Positions 1 to 7,832 of a stretch of 9,878 nucleotides of DNA are shown here, one piece after another. A program made the position numbers and the translations under genes. The DNA comes from an uncultured Burkholderiales bacterium (GTDB lineage Bacteria; Pseudomonadota; Gammaproteobacteria; Burkholderiales; Burkholderiaceae_E). The stretch spans positions 1 through 9,878 of the forward strand of contig CAIUGQ010000456.1 in assembly GCA_903898725.1 (NCBI GenBank). Reading direction: 5' to 3'. The notes under the pieces are model-generated. The model saw only the letters and a list, made by a program, of their open reading frames with translations, did not search any database and was not told where the DNA came from. Every line of letters begins with the position of its first letter. Position 1 is the first letter of the stretch.

Positions 1-2493
1 GGCGAAGGCCTCGAGCTGCTGTCGGCGCACATCGACGGCGTGGCCGTGCCCACCGCCCGGCTGCACCTGAGCGACGACGGTCTGCGCATCGACGCGCCGC
101 CGGCATCGTTCGAGCTGGTCACCGTCGTCGCCATCGCGCCGGAGGCCAACACCGAGCTGATGGGCCTGTACGTCTCGAACGGCAGCTTCTACACGCAGTG
201 CGAGGCGCAGGGCTTCCGGCGCATCACGTACTTTCCCGACCGTCCCGACGTGATGGCCCGCTACAGCGTCGAGCTGATCGCCGACGCCGCGCGCTGGCCG
301 GTGCTGCTGTCGAACGGCAACCTCGTCGAGCAGGGTGAACTGCCCGGCGGCCGCCACCGCGCGCTCTGGGTCGACCCGTTCCCCAAACCCTGCTACCTGT
401 TCGCCCTCGTCGCCGGCAACCTGGTCGCCCAGGAGGCCCGACTCCAGACGATGTCGGGTCGCGACGCGCTGCTGCAGGTGTGGGTCGAGCCGGGCAACCT
501 CGATCGCACCGACCACGCGATGCAGTCGCTGATCCGCTCGATCCGCTGGGACGAGCGGCGCTACGGTCTGGAGCTCGATCTGGACCGCTTCATGATCGTC
601 GCCGTCGGCGACTTCAACATGGGCGCGATGGAGAACAAGGGCCTGAACATCTTCAACACGAAGTACGTGTTCGCCCATCCGCGCATCTCGACCGACTCCG
701 ACTTCGGCGCCGTCGAGTCGGTGGTCGCGCACGAGTACTTCCACAACTGGACCGGCAACCGGGTCACCTGCCGCGACTGGTTCCAGCTCACGCTCAAGGA
801 AGGCCTGACGGTCTTCCGCGACCAGGAGTTCTCGGCCGACGTGCTGGCCGAGGCCAGCCCCGACGAGGCGTCGGCGCACAGCGCGCGCGCGGTCCGTCGC
901 ATCGACGACGTGCGCGCGCTGCGCAGCCTGCAGTTCGCCGAGGACGCGGGTCCGATGGCGCATCCGATCCGCCCCGATGCCTATCAGGCGATCGACAACT
1001 TCTACACCGTCACCGTCTACGAGAAGGGCGCCGAGGTCATCCGGATGCTGCAGGCCCTGGTGGGCCGCGAGGGGTTCGCGCGCGGCATGGCGCTCTACTT
1101 CGAGCGGCACGACGGGCAGGCGGTCACCTGCGAGGACTTCGTCGCCGCCGTCGCCGACGCCAACGGTCGCGAGCTCGGGCAGTTCCGTCGCTGGTACGCG
1201 CAGGCCGGCACGCCGCGGGTGCGCGCCGAGGGCCACTGGGACGCGGCCGCGCGCCGCTACGAGCTGGTCCTCTCCCAATGGTGTCCGCCGTCGCCCGGCC
1301 AGCCCGAGAAGGCGCCCTTCCACATCCCGGTCGCGGTCGGCCTGCTCGGCGCCGACGGCCGCGAACTCGCGCAGGCCACGCTCGAGCTCGTCGAGCCGAC
1401 GCAGACCTTCACGTTCGAGGGCATCGACCCGGCGCCGGGTCCCGACGGCCGGCGCTTCGTCGTGCCCTCGCTGCTGCGCGACTTCTCCGCACCGGTGATC
1501 CTCGAACACGATGCGGGCGACGACGGGCTCGCCTTCCTGCTCGCGCACGACACCGATGCGTTCAACCGCTGGGAGGCCTCGCAGCGCCTCGCGGTCTCGG
1601 CGATCCTGCGGGTCGTCGACGGCGAGCCGGTGCAGCGCACCGCCGCGGCGCTGATCGCGGCGCTCGACCGTGCGCTCGCCGATCCGCGCCTCGATCCGGC
1701 GCTGCGCGAGCGGCTGCTCATCCTCCCGTCCGAGGGCTTCGTCGCCGAACAGCTGCAGGTGGTCGATCCGACCGCGCTGCGTGCGGCGCGCAACGCGGTG
1801 CGCGACGAGATCGGCCGCGGCCTCGCCCCCACCCTGCACGCGATCGTCGCGTCCATGCCGCCGGTGCTGCCGTACTCGCCCGACGCCGTGTCGGTCGGTC
1901 GGCGCGGGCTGCACAACGCCGCCCTCGGCCTGCTGGTCGAAGCCGGCCTGCCGGGCGCCGACGCGCTCGCCGCCGCGCAGATCGCGGCCACCGACAACAT
2001 GACCGACCGCCTCGGCGCGCTGGCGGCGCTGGTGCACTCGGCCTCGCCGCTGCGCGAGGCCGCGCTCGCCGACTACGCGCGCGAGTTCGCCGACGAGCCG
2101 CTCGCGCTGGACAAGTGGTTCATGCTGCAGGCCACGATGCACCGGCAGCCCGGCGACGCGCCGGTGCTCGAGCGGGTGCGCGCGCTGATGTCCCACCCGG
2201 CGTTCTCGATGCGCAACCCGAACAAGGTGCGCTCGCTGATCACCGCGTTCTGCGGCGGCAATCTCGCCGAGTTCCATGCCGCCGACGGTTCGGGCTATGC
2301 GTTCTGGGCCGAGCAGGTGCTGGCGCTCGATGCGCTGAACCCGCAGATCGCCGCGCGGCTGTCCAGGGCGATGGACCGCTGGCGCAAGTTCGACGCCCCC
2401 CGCCAGAGCGCGATGCGCGAGGCACTCGAGCGGGTCGCCTCGCAGGCCCGATCCGCCGACGTCCGCGAGATCGTCGGCAAGTCGCTCGCCTGA
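1..2493 (+). CDS. pepN: Aminopeptidase N (M1 family), 5'-truncated by the window edge
   Basis: Zinc metallo-aminopeptidase that removes N-terminal residues from peptides in the cytoplasm. The reading frame is open from base 1. Its first visible residues (GEGLELLSAHIDG) resemble E. coli PepN near residue 56, so about 55 N-terminal residues lie outside the window; 830 codons are visible against about 870 in E. coli. The substrate-anchoring GAMEN motif is at 622-636. The zinc site HEYFH is at 730-744, followed 18 residues later by the third ligand Glu (799-801), giving HEXXH-x18-E with the catalytic Glu intact. The flanking NWTGNRVTCRDWFQL and LKEGLTVFRDQEF blocks and the NFYTVTVYEKGAEV block with the transition-state Tyr are all typical of the gammaproteobacterial/betaproteobacterial PepN subfamily. 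The C-terminal helical domain runs intact to a TGA. No internal disruption is seen. fbp follows 97 nt downstream on the same strand. Confidence 0.97.
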   Translation, partial: GEGLELLSAHIDGVAVPTARLHLSDDGLRIDAPPASFELVTVVAIAPEANTELMGLYVSNGSFYTQCEAQGFRRITYFPDRPDVMARYSVELIADAARWPVLLSNGNLVEQGELPGGRHRALWVDPFPKPCYLFALVAGNLVAQEARLQTMSGRDALLQVWVEPGNLDRTDHAMQSLIRSIRWDERRYGLELDLDRFMIVAVGDFNMGAMENKGLNIFNTKYVFAHPRISTDSDFGAVESVVAHEYFHNWTGNRVTCRDWFQLTLKEGLTVFRDQEFSADVLAEASPDEASAHSARAVRRIDDVRALRSLQFAEDAGPMAHPIRPDAYQAIDNFYTVTVYEKGAEVIRMLQALVGREGFARGMALYFERHDGQAVTCEDFVAAVADANGRELGQFRRWYAQAGTPRVRAEGHWDAAARRYELVLSQWCPPSPGQPEKAPFHIPVAVGLLGADGRELAQATLELVEPTQTFTFEGIDPAPGPDGRRFVVPSLLRDFSAPVILEHDAGDDGLAFLLAHDTDAFNRWEASQRLAVSAILRVVDGEPVQRTAAALIAALDRALADPRLDPALRERLLILPSEGFVAEQLQVVDPTALRAARNAVRDEIGRGLAPTLHAIVASMPPVLPYSPDAVSVGRRGLHNAALGLLVEAGLPGADALAAAQIAATDNMTDRLGALAALVHSASPLREAALADYAREFADEPLALDKWFMLQATMHRQPGDAPVLERVRALMSHPAFSMRNPNKVRSLITAFCGGNLAEFHAADGSGYAFWAEQVLALDALNPQIAARLSRAMDRWRKFDAPRQSAMREALERVASQARSADVREIVGKSLA

Positions 2494-2497
2494 GCGT

Positions 2498-2523
2498 CGG
2501 CACGCGCCGCAGGGGCCGTGCCG
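2498..2523 (+). other. Hairpin just after the pepN stop
   Basis: CGGCACG (2498-2504) and CGTGCCG (2517-2523) are perfect 7-bp complements around a 12-nt loop, starting 4 nt after the pepN stop. A second overlapping CGTGCCG copy (2522-2528) could pair instead. There is no T-run, so it is not a standard intrinsic terminator. It may protect the 3' end or be chance in such GC-rich DNA. Confidence 0.3.
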
Positions 2524-2558
2524 TGCCGGGCGTCACGGTCCTGCGCGGGCGATCCTCG

Positions 2559-2564
2559 TAGAAT
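2559..2564 (+). promoter_or_regulatory. Probable -10 box of fbp (TAGAAT)
   Basis: TAGAAT differs from the sigma-70 consensus TATAAT at one position and stands out in GC-rich DNA. It lies 26 nt before the fbp start codon, giving a short leader. No good -35 is visible at 16-18 nt spacing, which is common for GC-rich betaproteobacterial promoters. It suggests fbp can be transcribed independently of pepN. Confidence 0.5.
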
Positions 2565-2590
2565 TGCCATCCCGCACGCGGAGAAGCCCG

Positions 2591-3598
<1,008 letters not shown>

Positions 3599-3607
3599 GC
3601 CGCGCAG

Positions 3608-3642
3608 GCCGGCCTCAGGCCTTCGCACAAGGCCTGTCCGGC
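3608..3642 (+). other. Stem-loop in the fbp 3' region
   Basis: CAGGCCTT (3616-3623) and AAGGCCTG (3629-3636) form a perfect 8-bp stem with a 5-nt loop. An outer GCCGG (3608-3612)/CCGGC (3638-3642) pair extends it across a small internal loop. It begins 10 nt after the fbp stop and has no T-run, so it is more likely an mRNA 3'-end structure than a complete terminator. Confidence 0.45.
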
Positions 3643-3720
3643 CCGGCACGCGCGCGGCGCTGACCGACTCGCCTGCCCGACGGTGCACTGGCACGGACAG
3701 GCGCCGGCCATCCTCCAAAT

Positions 3721-3742
3721 AGCGGCTTTGCGAGCCGCTTTT
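3721..3742 (+). terminator. Intrinsic terminator after fbp
   Basis: AGCGGCT (3721-3727), loop TTGCG, AGCCGCT (3733-3739), then a short T-run (3739-3742). The stem is a perfect 7 bp, with an A-rich stretch (AAAT) just before it. This is the only hairpin in the window with a T-tail. It lies 122 nt after the fbp stop and would separate fbp transcription from the chemoreceptor gene. Confidence 0.7.
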
Positions 3743-3760
3743 CACAATCGCTGGCGGGGG

Positions 3761-3783
3761 CGATGCACCTAGAGTGTGCATCG
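3761..3783. promoter_or_regulatory. Inverted repeat upstream of the chemoreceptor gene (candidate operator)
   Basis: CGATGCAC (3761-3768) and CGATGCAC on the opposite strand (3776-3783) form a perfect 8-bp inverted repeat with a 7-nt spacer. The spacer CTAGAGT contains TAGAGT (3770-3775), a possible weak -10. The 15-nt centre-to-centre spacing would suit a dimeric regulator less well than a 10-11 nt turn, and an RNA hairpin is equally possible. It lies between the fbp terminator and the MCP start. Confidence 0.4.
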
Positions 3784-3841
3784 AACCTGCGGGCCACGGC
3801 CTGATCGCCGACCGCCCGCCCACCCTGACCGCCGCCTCGCG

Positions 3842-5854
3842 ATGACCGACCTCTCACCCGCAGCACGCGCCGACGCACACCTCCGCTCGCGAGACGGCCA
3901 GGCGGCCGTCGGCCTGAACGGCTACTTCCGCTACCACGGCCTGTGGGCGCCCGGCGTCCGGCTCTTCCGGGTCATGCCGTTCGCCGCGAAGTCGGCGCTG
4001 ATCTCGCTGGCATTCTGCATCCCGCTGGCGACGATCGCCTTCCTGTACTTCGCCAAGCAGGCGGAGATGCTGCAGTTCTCCCGCAAGGAGGTCGTCGGCA
4101 TCGCCTATGCCCGCTCCGCGCTGCCGGTACTCGGTGCGGTGCACGAGCTCCGCAACCGCGCGGTGCTCGGCACCCCGGACCTCGAGACGGCGGGGCGGGC
4201 CGAGAAGGCCGCGCACGAGGCGCTCGCCACGATGCAGGCGAAGCTCGGGACGCAGCTCGGCACGGACGAGGCCTGGACGGCGCTGCAGTCGCTGCGGCAG
4301 ACCGCGAGCGCACCGGGCGCCAGCGCCGACGCGATGTCCGCGCTCGAGGCCTACGGTCAGTACGGCGCGGCGCTGCGCACGCTGCTCTCGGCTGCGATCG
4401 ACGGCTCGAACCTCGCGCTCGACCCGGAGATCGTCACCTACCACCTGATGGACGCGGCGCTGATCCAGGCCACCGGGCTGATGGATCACATCGCCGAGAC
4501 CGCGAGCTACGGCGCCGCCGTCCTCAAGCCCGGCAGTGCCCTGCAGCCCTCGCGCATCGAGACCCTGCTGACCCTGGCGGAGGCGCGGCTCGCCGATCTG
4601 CGCCGCAGCACCACGAAGATCACGCGGCACGACCCCGCCGCAGGCTCCGGCATCGCGGTCGATGCACTCGCGCAGTCGGTGACGGCCTACATGCAGGCGA
4701 CGCTGATCCGGTTCGCGGGCGAGAGCCCCACCGGGGACCCTGCAGCACTGGTCGCGGAGGCGACGAAGCTCCACGCGGCGATCGCCGCGCACCAGGCGAC
4801 GCTGATCGGCGTGCTGGAGACAGCGCTGGCCGACCGCATCGCGCGCCTCGAGATGGAGCGGATCGCCATCGCCGTGCTGCTGACCTCGGCACTGCTGCTC
4901 GCTGCCTACCTGTTCTATGCGTTCTTCCTGGTCACGCGCGGCGGGCTGCGCGAGGTGGCCACGCACATCGAGGCCATGGCGGCCGGTGACCTGACCCGCA
5001 CGCCCCGTCCCTGGGGCAAGGACGAAGCGGCGGCACTGATGCGCACGCTCTCCAGCATGCAGGACTCGCTGCGCACGATCGTCGCCAAGGTCCGCACCAG
5101 CGCCGACTCGGTGGTGCAGGCCAGCACCGAGATCTCGAGCGCATCGCTGGACCTGTCGGGCCGCACCGAGCAGACGGCCGCCGCGCTGGAGCAGTCGGCG
5201 GCCTCGATGGAGGAGATCACGTCGACGGTGCGCATGACCGCGGACAACGCGCGCCAGGGCGCCGACATCGCCGCCGACAACGCCTCGGTCGCGCGACGCG
5301 GCGGCGCGGTGATCGAGGACGTCGTGAAGACGATGGACGAGATCCGTCAGGCCTCGGCACGGATCGCCAGCATCATCTCGGTGATCGACGGGATCGCCTT
5401 CCAGACCAACATCCTGGCGCTCAACGCCGCGGTCGAGGCAGCGCGCGCCGGTGAGCAGGGCCGCGGCTTCGCGGTCGTCGCGAGCGAGGTCCGTGCCCTC
5501 TCCCACCGCTCCGCGGACGCCGCCCGCGAGATCAAGACGCTGATCGAGGCGACCGTCTCGAAGGTCGCGACCGGCACGACGGTCGTGCGCAGCGCCGGCG
5601 AGACGATGCAGGAGATCGTCGCGAACGCCGAACGCCTGACGCTGCTCACCACCGCGATCGCCGATGCCGCGAACCAGCAGGACTCGGGCGTCGGCCAGGT
5701 CGGCACGGCCCTCCAGGACCTCGACCGCGGCGCCCAGCAGAACGCGGCGCTCGTCGAGGAGACCGCCGCCGCTGCGGGGTCGCTGAAGGACCAGGCGGTC
5801 GCCCTGTCGGAGACGGTGTCGGTCTTCAGCCTGCCGGCCGACGCTCGGCGCTGA
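3842..5854 (+). CDS. Methyl-accepting chemotaxis protein, membrane-bound
   Basis: Chemoreceptor that passes ligand signals to CheA/CheW at cell-pole arrays. The 670-residue product has a cytoplasmic N-terminal segment of about 48 residues, a first membrane helix near 52-72, a periplasmic region of about 270 mostly helical residues, and a second membrane helix near 341-364. A HAMP domain (about 365-417) and a long signalling coiled coil follow. The coil holds the conserved hairpin tip (AFQTNILALNAAVEAARAGE, 519-538) and a typical methylation helix (EQTAAALEQSAASMEEITST, 443-462). The C-terminus ends PADARR, with no NWETF-type tether for CheR/CheB. ATG 3842 is chosen by frame and composition, but no clear Shine-Dalgarno precedes it; a GTG at 3776 would add 22 low-complexity residues and overlaps an inverted repeat. 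The ligand cannot be read from the sequence. No che genes are adjacent, so it is an orphan receptor gene. Confidence 0.95.
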   Translation: MTDLSPAARADAHLRSRDGQAAVGLNGYFRYHGLWAPGVRLFRVMPFAAKSALISLAFCIPLATIAFLYFAKQAEMLQFSRKEVVGIAYARSALPVLGAVHELRNRAVLGTPDLETAGRAEKAAHEALATMQAKLGTQLGTDEAWTALQSLRQTASAPGASADAMSALEAYGQYGAALRTLLSAAIDGSNLALDPEIVTYHLMDAALIQATGLMDHIAETASYGAAVLKPGSALQPSRIETLLTLAEARLADLRRSTTKITRHDPAAGSGIAVDALAQSVTAYMQATLIRFAGESPTGDPAALVAEATKLHAAIAAHQATLIGVLETALADRIARLEMERIAIAVLLTSALLLAAYLFYAFFLVTRGGLREVATHIEAMAAGDLTRTPRPWGKDEAAALMRTLSSMQDSLRTIVAKVRTSADSVVQASTEISSASLDLSGRTEQTAAALEQSAASMEEITSTVRMTADNARQGADIAADNASVARRGGAVIEDVVKTMDEIRQASARIASIISVIDGIAFQTNILALNAAVEAARAGEQGRGFAVVASEVRALSHRSADAAREIKTLIEATVSKVATGTTVVRSAGETMQEIVANAERLTLLTTAIADAANQQDSGVGQVGTALQDLDRGAQQNAALVEETAAAAGSLKDQAVALSETVSVFSLPADARR

Positions 5855-5874
5855 GCGCGAGCGCCGTCGCGAGC
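5843..5874. other. GC-rich hairpin between convergent MCP and tcdA
   Basis: CGGCGCT (5846-5852) and AGCGCCG (5860-5866) pair perfectly across a 7-nt loop that includes the MCP stop codon. An outer GCTCG (5843-5847)/CGAGC (5870-5874) pairing competes or stacks with it. There is no T-run on either strand. The convergent stops are only 33 nt apart, so a structure here could reduce read-through from both sides. Confidence 0.3.
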
Positions 5875-5887
5875 TCGATGCCGCGGA

Positions 5888-6712
5888 TCAGCGACGCGAC
5901 GCCGCTCGCCGCAGCAGCGCCGCCACCGCATCCGACGCCGCGGCGAACCCCATCGCCGCGGTGACCATCACCACGCTGCCGTAGCCCGAGCAGGCCAGCG
6001 GCATTCCGGCCTCGCCCGGCGACTCGGGCCGCGCGCCGCCGGCGGGCGCCGGCGACCAGATCGCCTCGACGCCGAAGCGCACGCCGCGTTCCCGCGGGAA
6101 CGCATGGTCGCGGCGCAGGCGCGCGCGCACGGAGGCGAGCAGCGCATCGCCCTTCGCGTCGGCCAGGTCGGTGCGGCGCAGCGCCAGCGGATCGATGCGT
6201 CCGCCGGCGCCACCGCAGACCACCACCGGCACGCCGCGCGCGATGCAGGTCGCGATCAGTGCGGCCTTGGCACGGGGCGCGTCGATCGCATCGACGACCA
6301 CGTCGGCATCGGCCGCGAGCAGGCTGCCGACGTTGTCGACGGTGACGAAGTCGTCGACCTGGACGACCACGGTGTGCGGCGAGATGTCAGCGATGCGCTC
6401 GGCCATCGTCGCCACCTTGGACGCTCCGAGCGTCGAGTCGAGCGCATGGACCTGCCGGTTCACGTTCGACTCGGACACGTGGTCGAGGTCGATCAGCGTG
6501 AGCCGCCCGATGCCGCAGCGCGCGAGCGCCTCGGCGACCCACGATCCCACGCCGCCCACGCCCACCACGACCGCATGGGCCGAGGCGATGTGCTGCGCAC
6601 CCGCCTCGCCGTAGAGCCGCGCCACGCCGCCGAAGCGGCGCGCCGCGAGCGTGTCGTCGGGCAGCGCGGCGGACGCGGCCTGCGGCAGGCCGTCGTCGCC
6701 GTCGACGCTCAC
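5888..6712 (-). CDS. tcdA: tRNA threonylcarbamoyladenosine dehydratase (E1-like)
   Basis: ATP-dependent enzyme that dehydrates t6A at position 37 of ANN-decoding tRNAs to cyclic ct6A, aiding decoding. The 274-residue product is close to E. coli TcdA/CsdL (268) and collinear throughout. It has RRFGGVARLYGE near 25-36, the nucleotide-binding GVGGVGSW (51-58), and LIDLDHVSESNVNRQVHAL (73-91), the ThiF/MoeB/E1-like adenylation signature. VDAIDAPRAKAALI (140-153) and CGGAGGRIDP (166-175) are also present. I chose the GTG start because GAGGA (plus-strand 6721-6725) lies 8 nt upstream and the length then fits the family; the open frame extends further but overlaps qor. The qor stop is 20 nt upstream, so the two are probably cotranscribed. 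The csdA/csdE sulfur-transfer partners found beside E. coli tcdA are not here. Confidence 0.93.
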   Translation of the reverse strand: MSVDGDDGLPQAASAALPDDTLAARRFGGVARLYGEAGAQHIASAHAVVVGVGGVGSWVAEALARCGIGRLTLIDLDHVSESNVNRQVHALDSTLGASKVATMAERIADISPHTVVVQVDDFVTVDNVGSLLAADADVVVDAIDAPRAKAALIATCIARGVPVVVCGGAGGRIDPLALRRTDLADAKGDALLASVRARLRRDHAFPRERGVRFGVEAIWSPAPAGGARPESPGEAGMPLACSGYGSVVMVTAAMGFAAASDAVAALLRRAASRR

Positions 6713-6732
6713 CGCGCCGGTCCTCGCATCGA

Positions 6733-7701
6733 TCAGGGCAGCAGCACCGTGGAGCCGGTGGTCTTGCGACCCTCGAGGTCGCGGTGCGCCTGCGCGGCAT
6801 CGGCCAGCTTGTAGCGCTGCTCGATCTCGATCTTGACCTTGCCCGAGGACACCATCTTCATCAGGTCGCCGGCGATCTCCTCGAGGTTCTCGCGCTTCTC
6901 CGTGTGCGGCATCAGCGACGGGCGCGTGATGTACAGCGTGCCTTTGAGCGCGGTCAGCGGGACCGGCGGCACCGGGCCCGAGGCGTTGCCGAAGCTCACC
7001 ATCAGGCCGAAGGGCGCGAGCGAGTCGAGCGAGGCCTGGAAGGTGTCCTTGCCGACCGAGTCGTAGACCACCGGCACCATCGCGCCCTTCGTGATCTCGC
7101 GCACGCGCTCGGCGACGTTCTCCTCGCGGTACAGGATCACATGGTCGGCGCCGTGGGCCCGGGCGAGGTCGGCCTTCTCCTTCGAGCCCGCGGTGCCGAT
7201 CACGGTGACGCCGAGCGCCTTCGCCCACTGCATCGCGATCAGGCCGACGCCGCCGGCGGCCGCGTGGAACAGGATCGTCTGGCCCTTCTGGAGCTTGTAT
7301 GTGCGGCGGAACAGGTACTGCACCGTCATGCCCTTGAGCATCATCGCCGCGCCGGCCTCAAAGCCGATCTTCGAAGGCAGCTTGACCAGCTTGCCGGCCG
7401 GCATGTTGCGCACTTCCGAGTACGAACCCTGCGGGCCGCCGGCGTAGGCCACGCGGTCGCCCGGCTTGACGACCGTCACGCCGGCACCGACCGCCACCAC
7501 CTCGCCCGCGCCCTCGGTACCGAGTCCGGAGGGCATCGGCGACGGGTACAGGCCGCTGCGGACGTAGCAGTCGATGAAGTTCAGGCCGACCGCGTGGTGG
7601 CGCACCTGCGCCTCGCCGGGGCCGGGCGCACCGACCTCGACATCGACGTACTGAAGCACTTCCGGACCGCCGTTCTGCGAGAAGCGGATGGCCTTGGGCA
7701 T
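6733..7701 (-). CDS. qor: NAD(P)H:quinone oxidoreductase, zinc-free MDR family
   Basis: Reduces quinones with NADPH in the cytoplasm. The product is 322 residues against 327 for E. coli QorA and aligns along its whole length: N-terminal GroES-like domain with NFIDCYVRSGLYP (41-53) and GLGTEGAGEV (59-68), and the Rossmann cofactor motif AAGGVG (148-153) inside LFHAAAGGVGLIAMQWAKAL. SVGKDTF (215-221), VSFGNASG (235-242) and YITRPSL (257-263) are also conserved. The Cys/His zinc ligands of alcohol dehydrogenases are absent, as expected for this subfamily. ATG 7701 is supported by GGAG placed 6 nt upstream and by the family N-terminus; a longer frame upstream would run through the promoter. It is the first gene of a probable qor-tcdA operon and is divergent from kdgK. 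The physiological substrate is not settled by sequence. Confidence 0.94.
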   Translation of the reverse strand: MPKAIRFSQNGGPEVLQYVDVEVGAPGPGEAQVRHHAVGLNFIDCYVRSGLYPSPMPSGLGTEGAGEVVAVGAGVTVVKPGDRVAYAGGPQGSYSEVRNMPAGKLVKLPSKIGFEAGAAMMLKGMTVQYLFRRTYKLQKGQTILFHAAAGGVGLIAMQWAKALGVTVIGTAGSKEKADLARAHGADHVILYREENVAERVREITKGAMVPVVYDSVGKDTFQASLDSLAPFGLMVSFGNASGPVPPVPLTALKGTLYITRPSLMPHTEKRENLEEIAGDLMKMVSSGKVKIEIEQRYKLADAAQAHRDLEGRKTTGSTVLLP

Positions 7702-7832
7702 GGTTGTCTCCGTGGGATGTTCTGGATGCAGGCCGAGTATAGCCAGCGGGACCGGCCCGGACGGGCGTGCCCGGACGCTGTGGCAGGATACGGAAACCCC
7801 CCGCCCCGGGCGCCCGCCGCCCCCCCTGCCCC
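7702..7832. promoter_or_regulatory. Divergent intergenic region between qor and kdgK
   Basis: This 131-nt region must hold the promoters for both directions. The qor -10 box is clear. For kdgK the best candidate is a weak GGATAC-like element (7786-7791) about 41 nt before the GTG start, with no recognisable -35. The last 36 nt before kdgK contain no A and only one T, and no purine-rich ribosome-binding site. I see no clear operator palindrome. Confidence 0.4.
7736..7741 (-). promoter_or_regulatory. Probable -10 box of the qor-tcdA operon (TATACT)
   Basis: On the minus strand this reads TATACT, one mismatch from TATAAT, ending 34 nt before the qor start codon. It is the most AT-rich hexamer in the divergent qor/kdgK gap. 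The expected -35 position holds CCGTCC, a poor match, so an activator or extended contacts may be needed. Confidence 0.5.

Noticed and set aside
480..2561. 693-residue plus-strand frame overlapping pepN
   Set aside because: It is a shadow frame of pepN, rich in Arg/Ala/Gly. The PepN frame carries all catalytic motifs.
3740..3766. Possible FliA (sigma-28) promoter upstream of the chemoreceptor
   Set aside because: The best -10 match (GGCGATGC) has 5 of 8 consensus positions, and the sequence 11 nt upstream does not resemble TAAAGTTT.
3854..5506. 550-residue open frame antisense to the chemoreceptor gene
   Set aside because: The product is Arg/His/Gly-rich with no recognisable motif, and the opposite strand encodes a complete MCP. 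Long antisense frames are expected in GC-rich coding DNA.
6713..6900. Longer tcdA start or a fused qor-tcdA protein
   Set aside because: The frame is open upstream, but it overlaps qor in another frame. The GTG at 6712 has a good ribosome-binding site and gives the family length.
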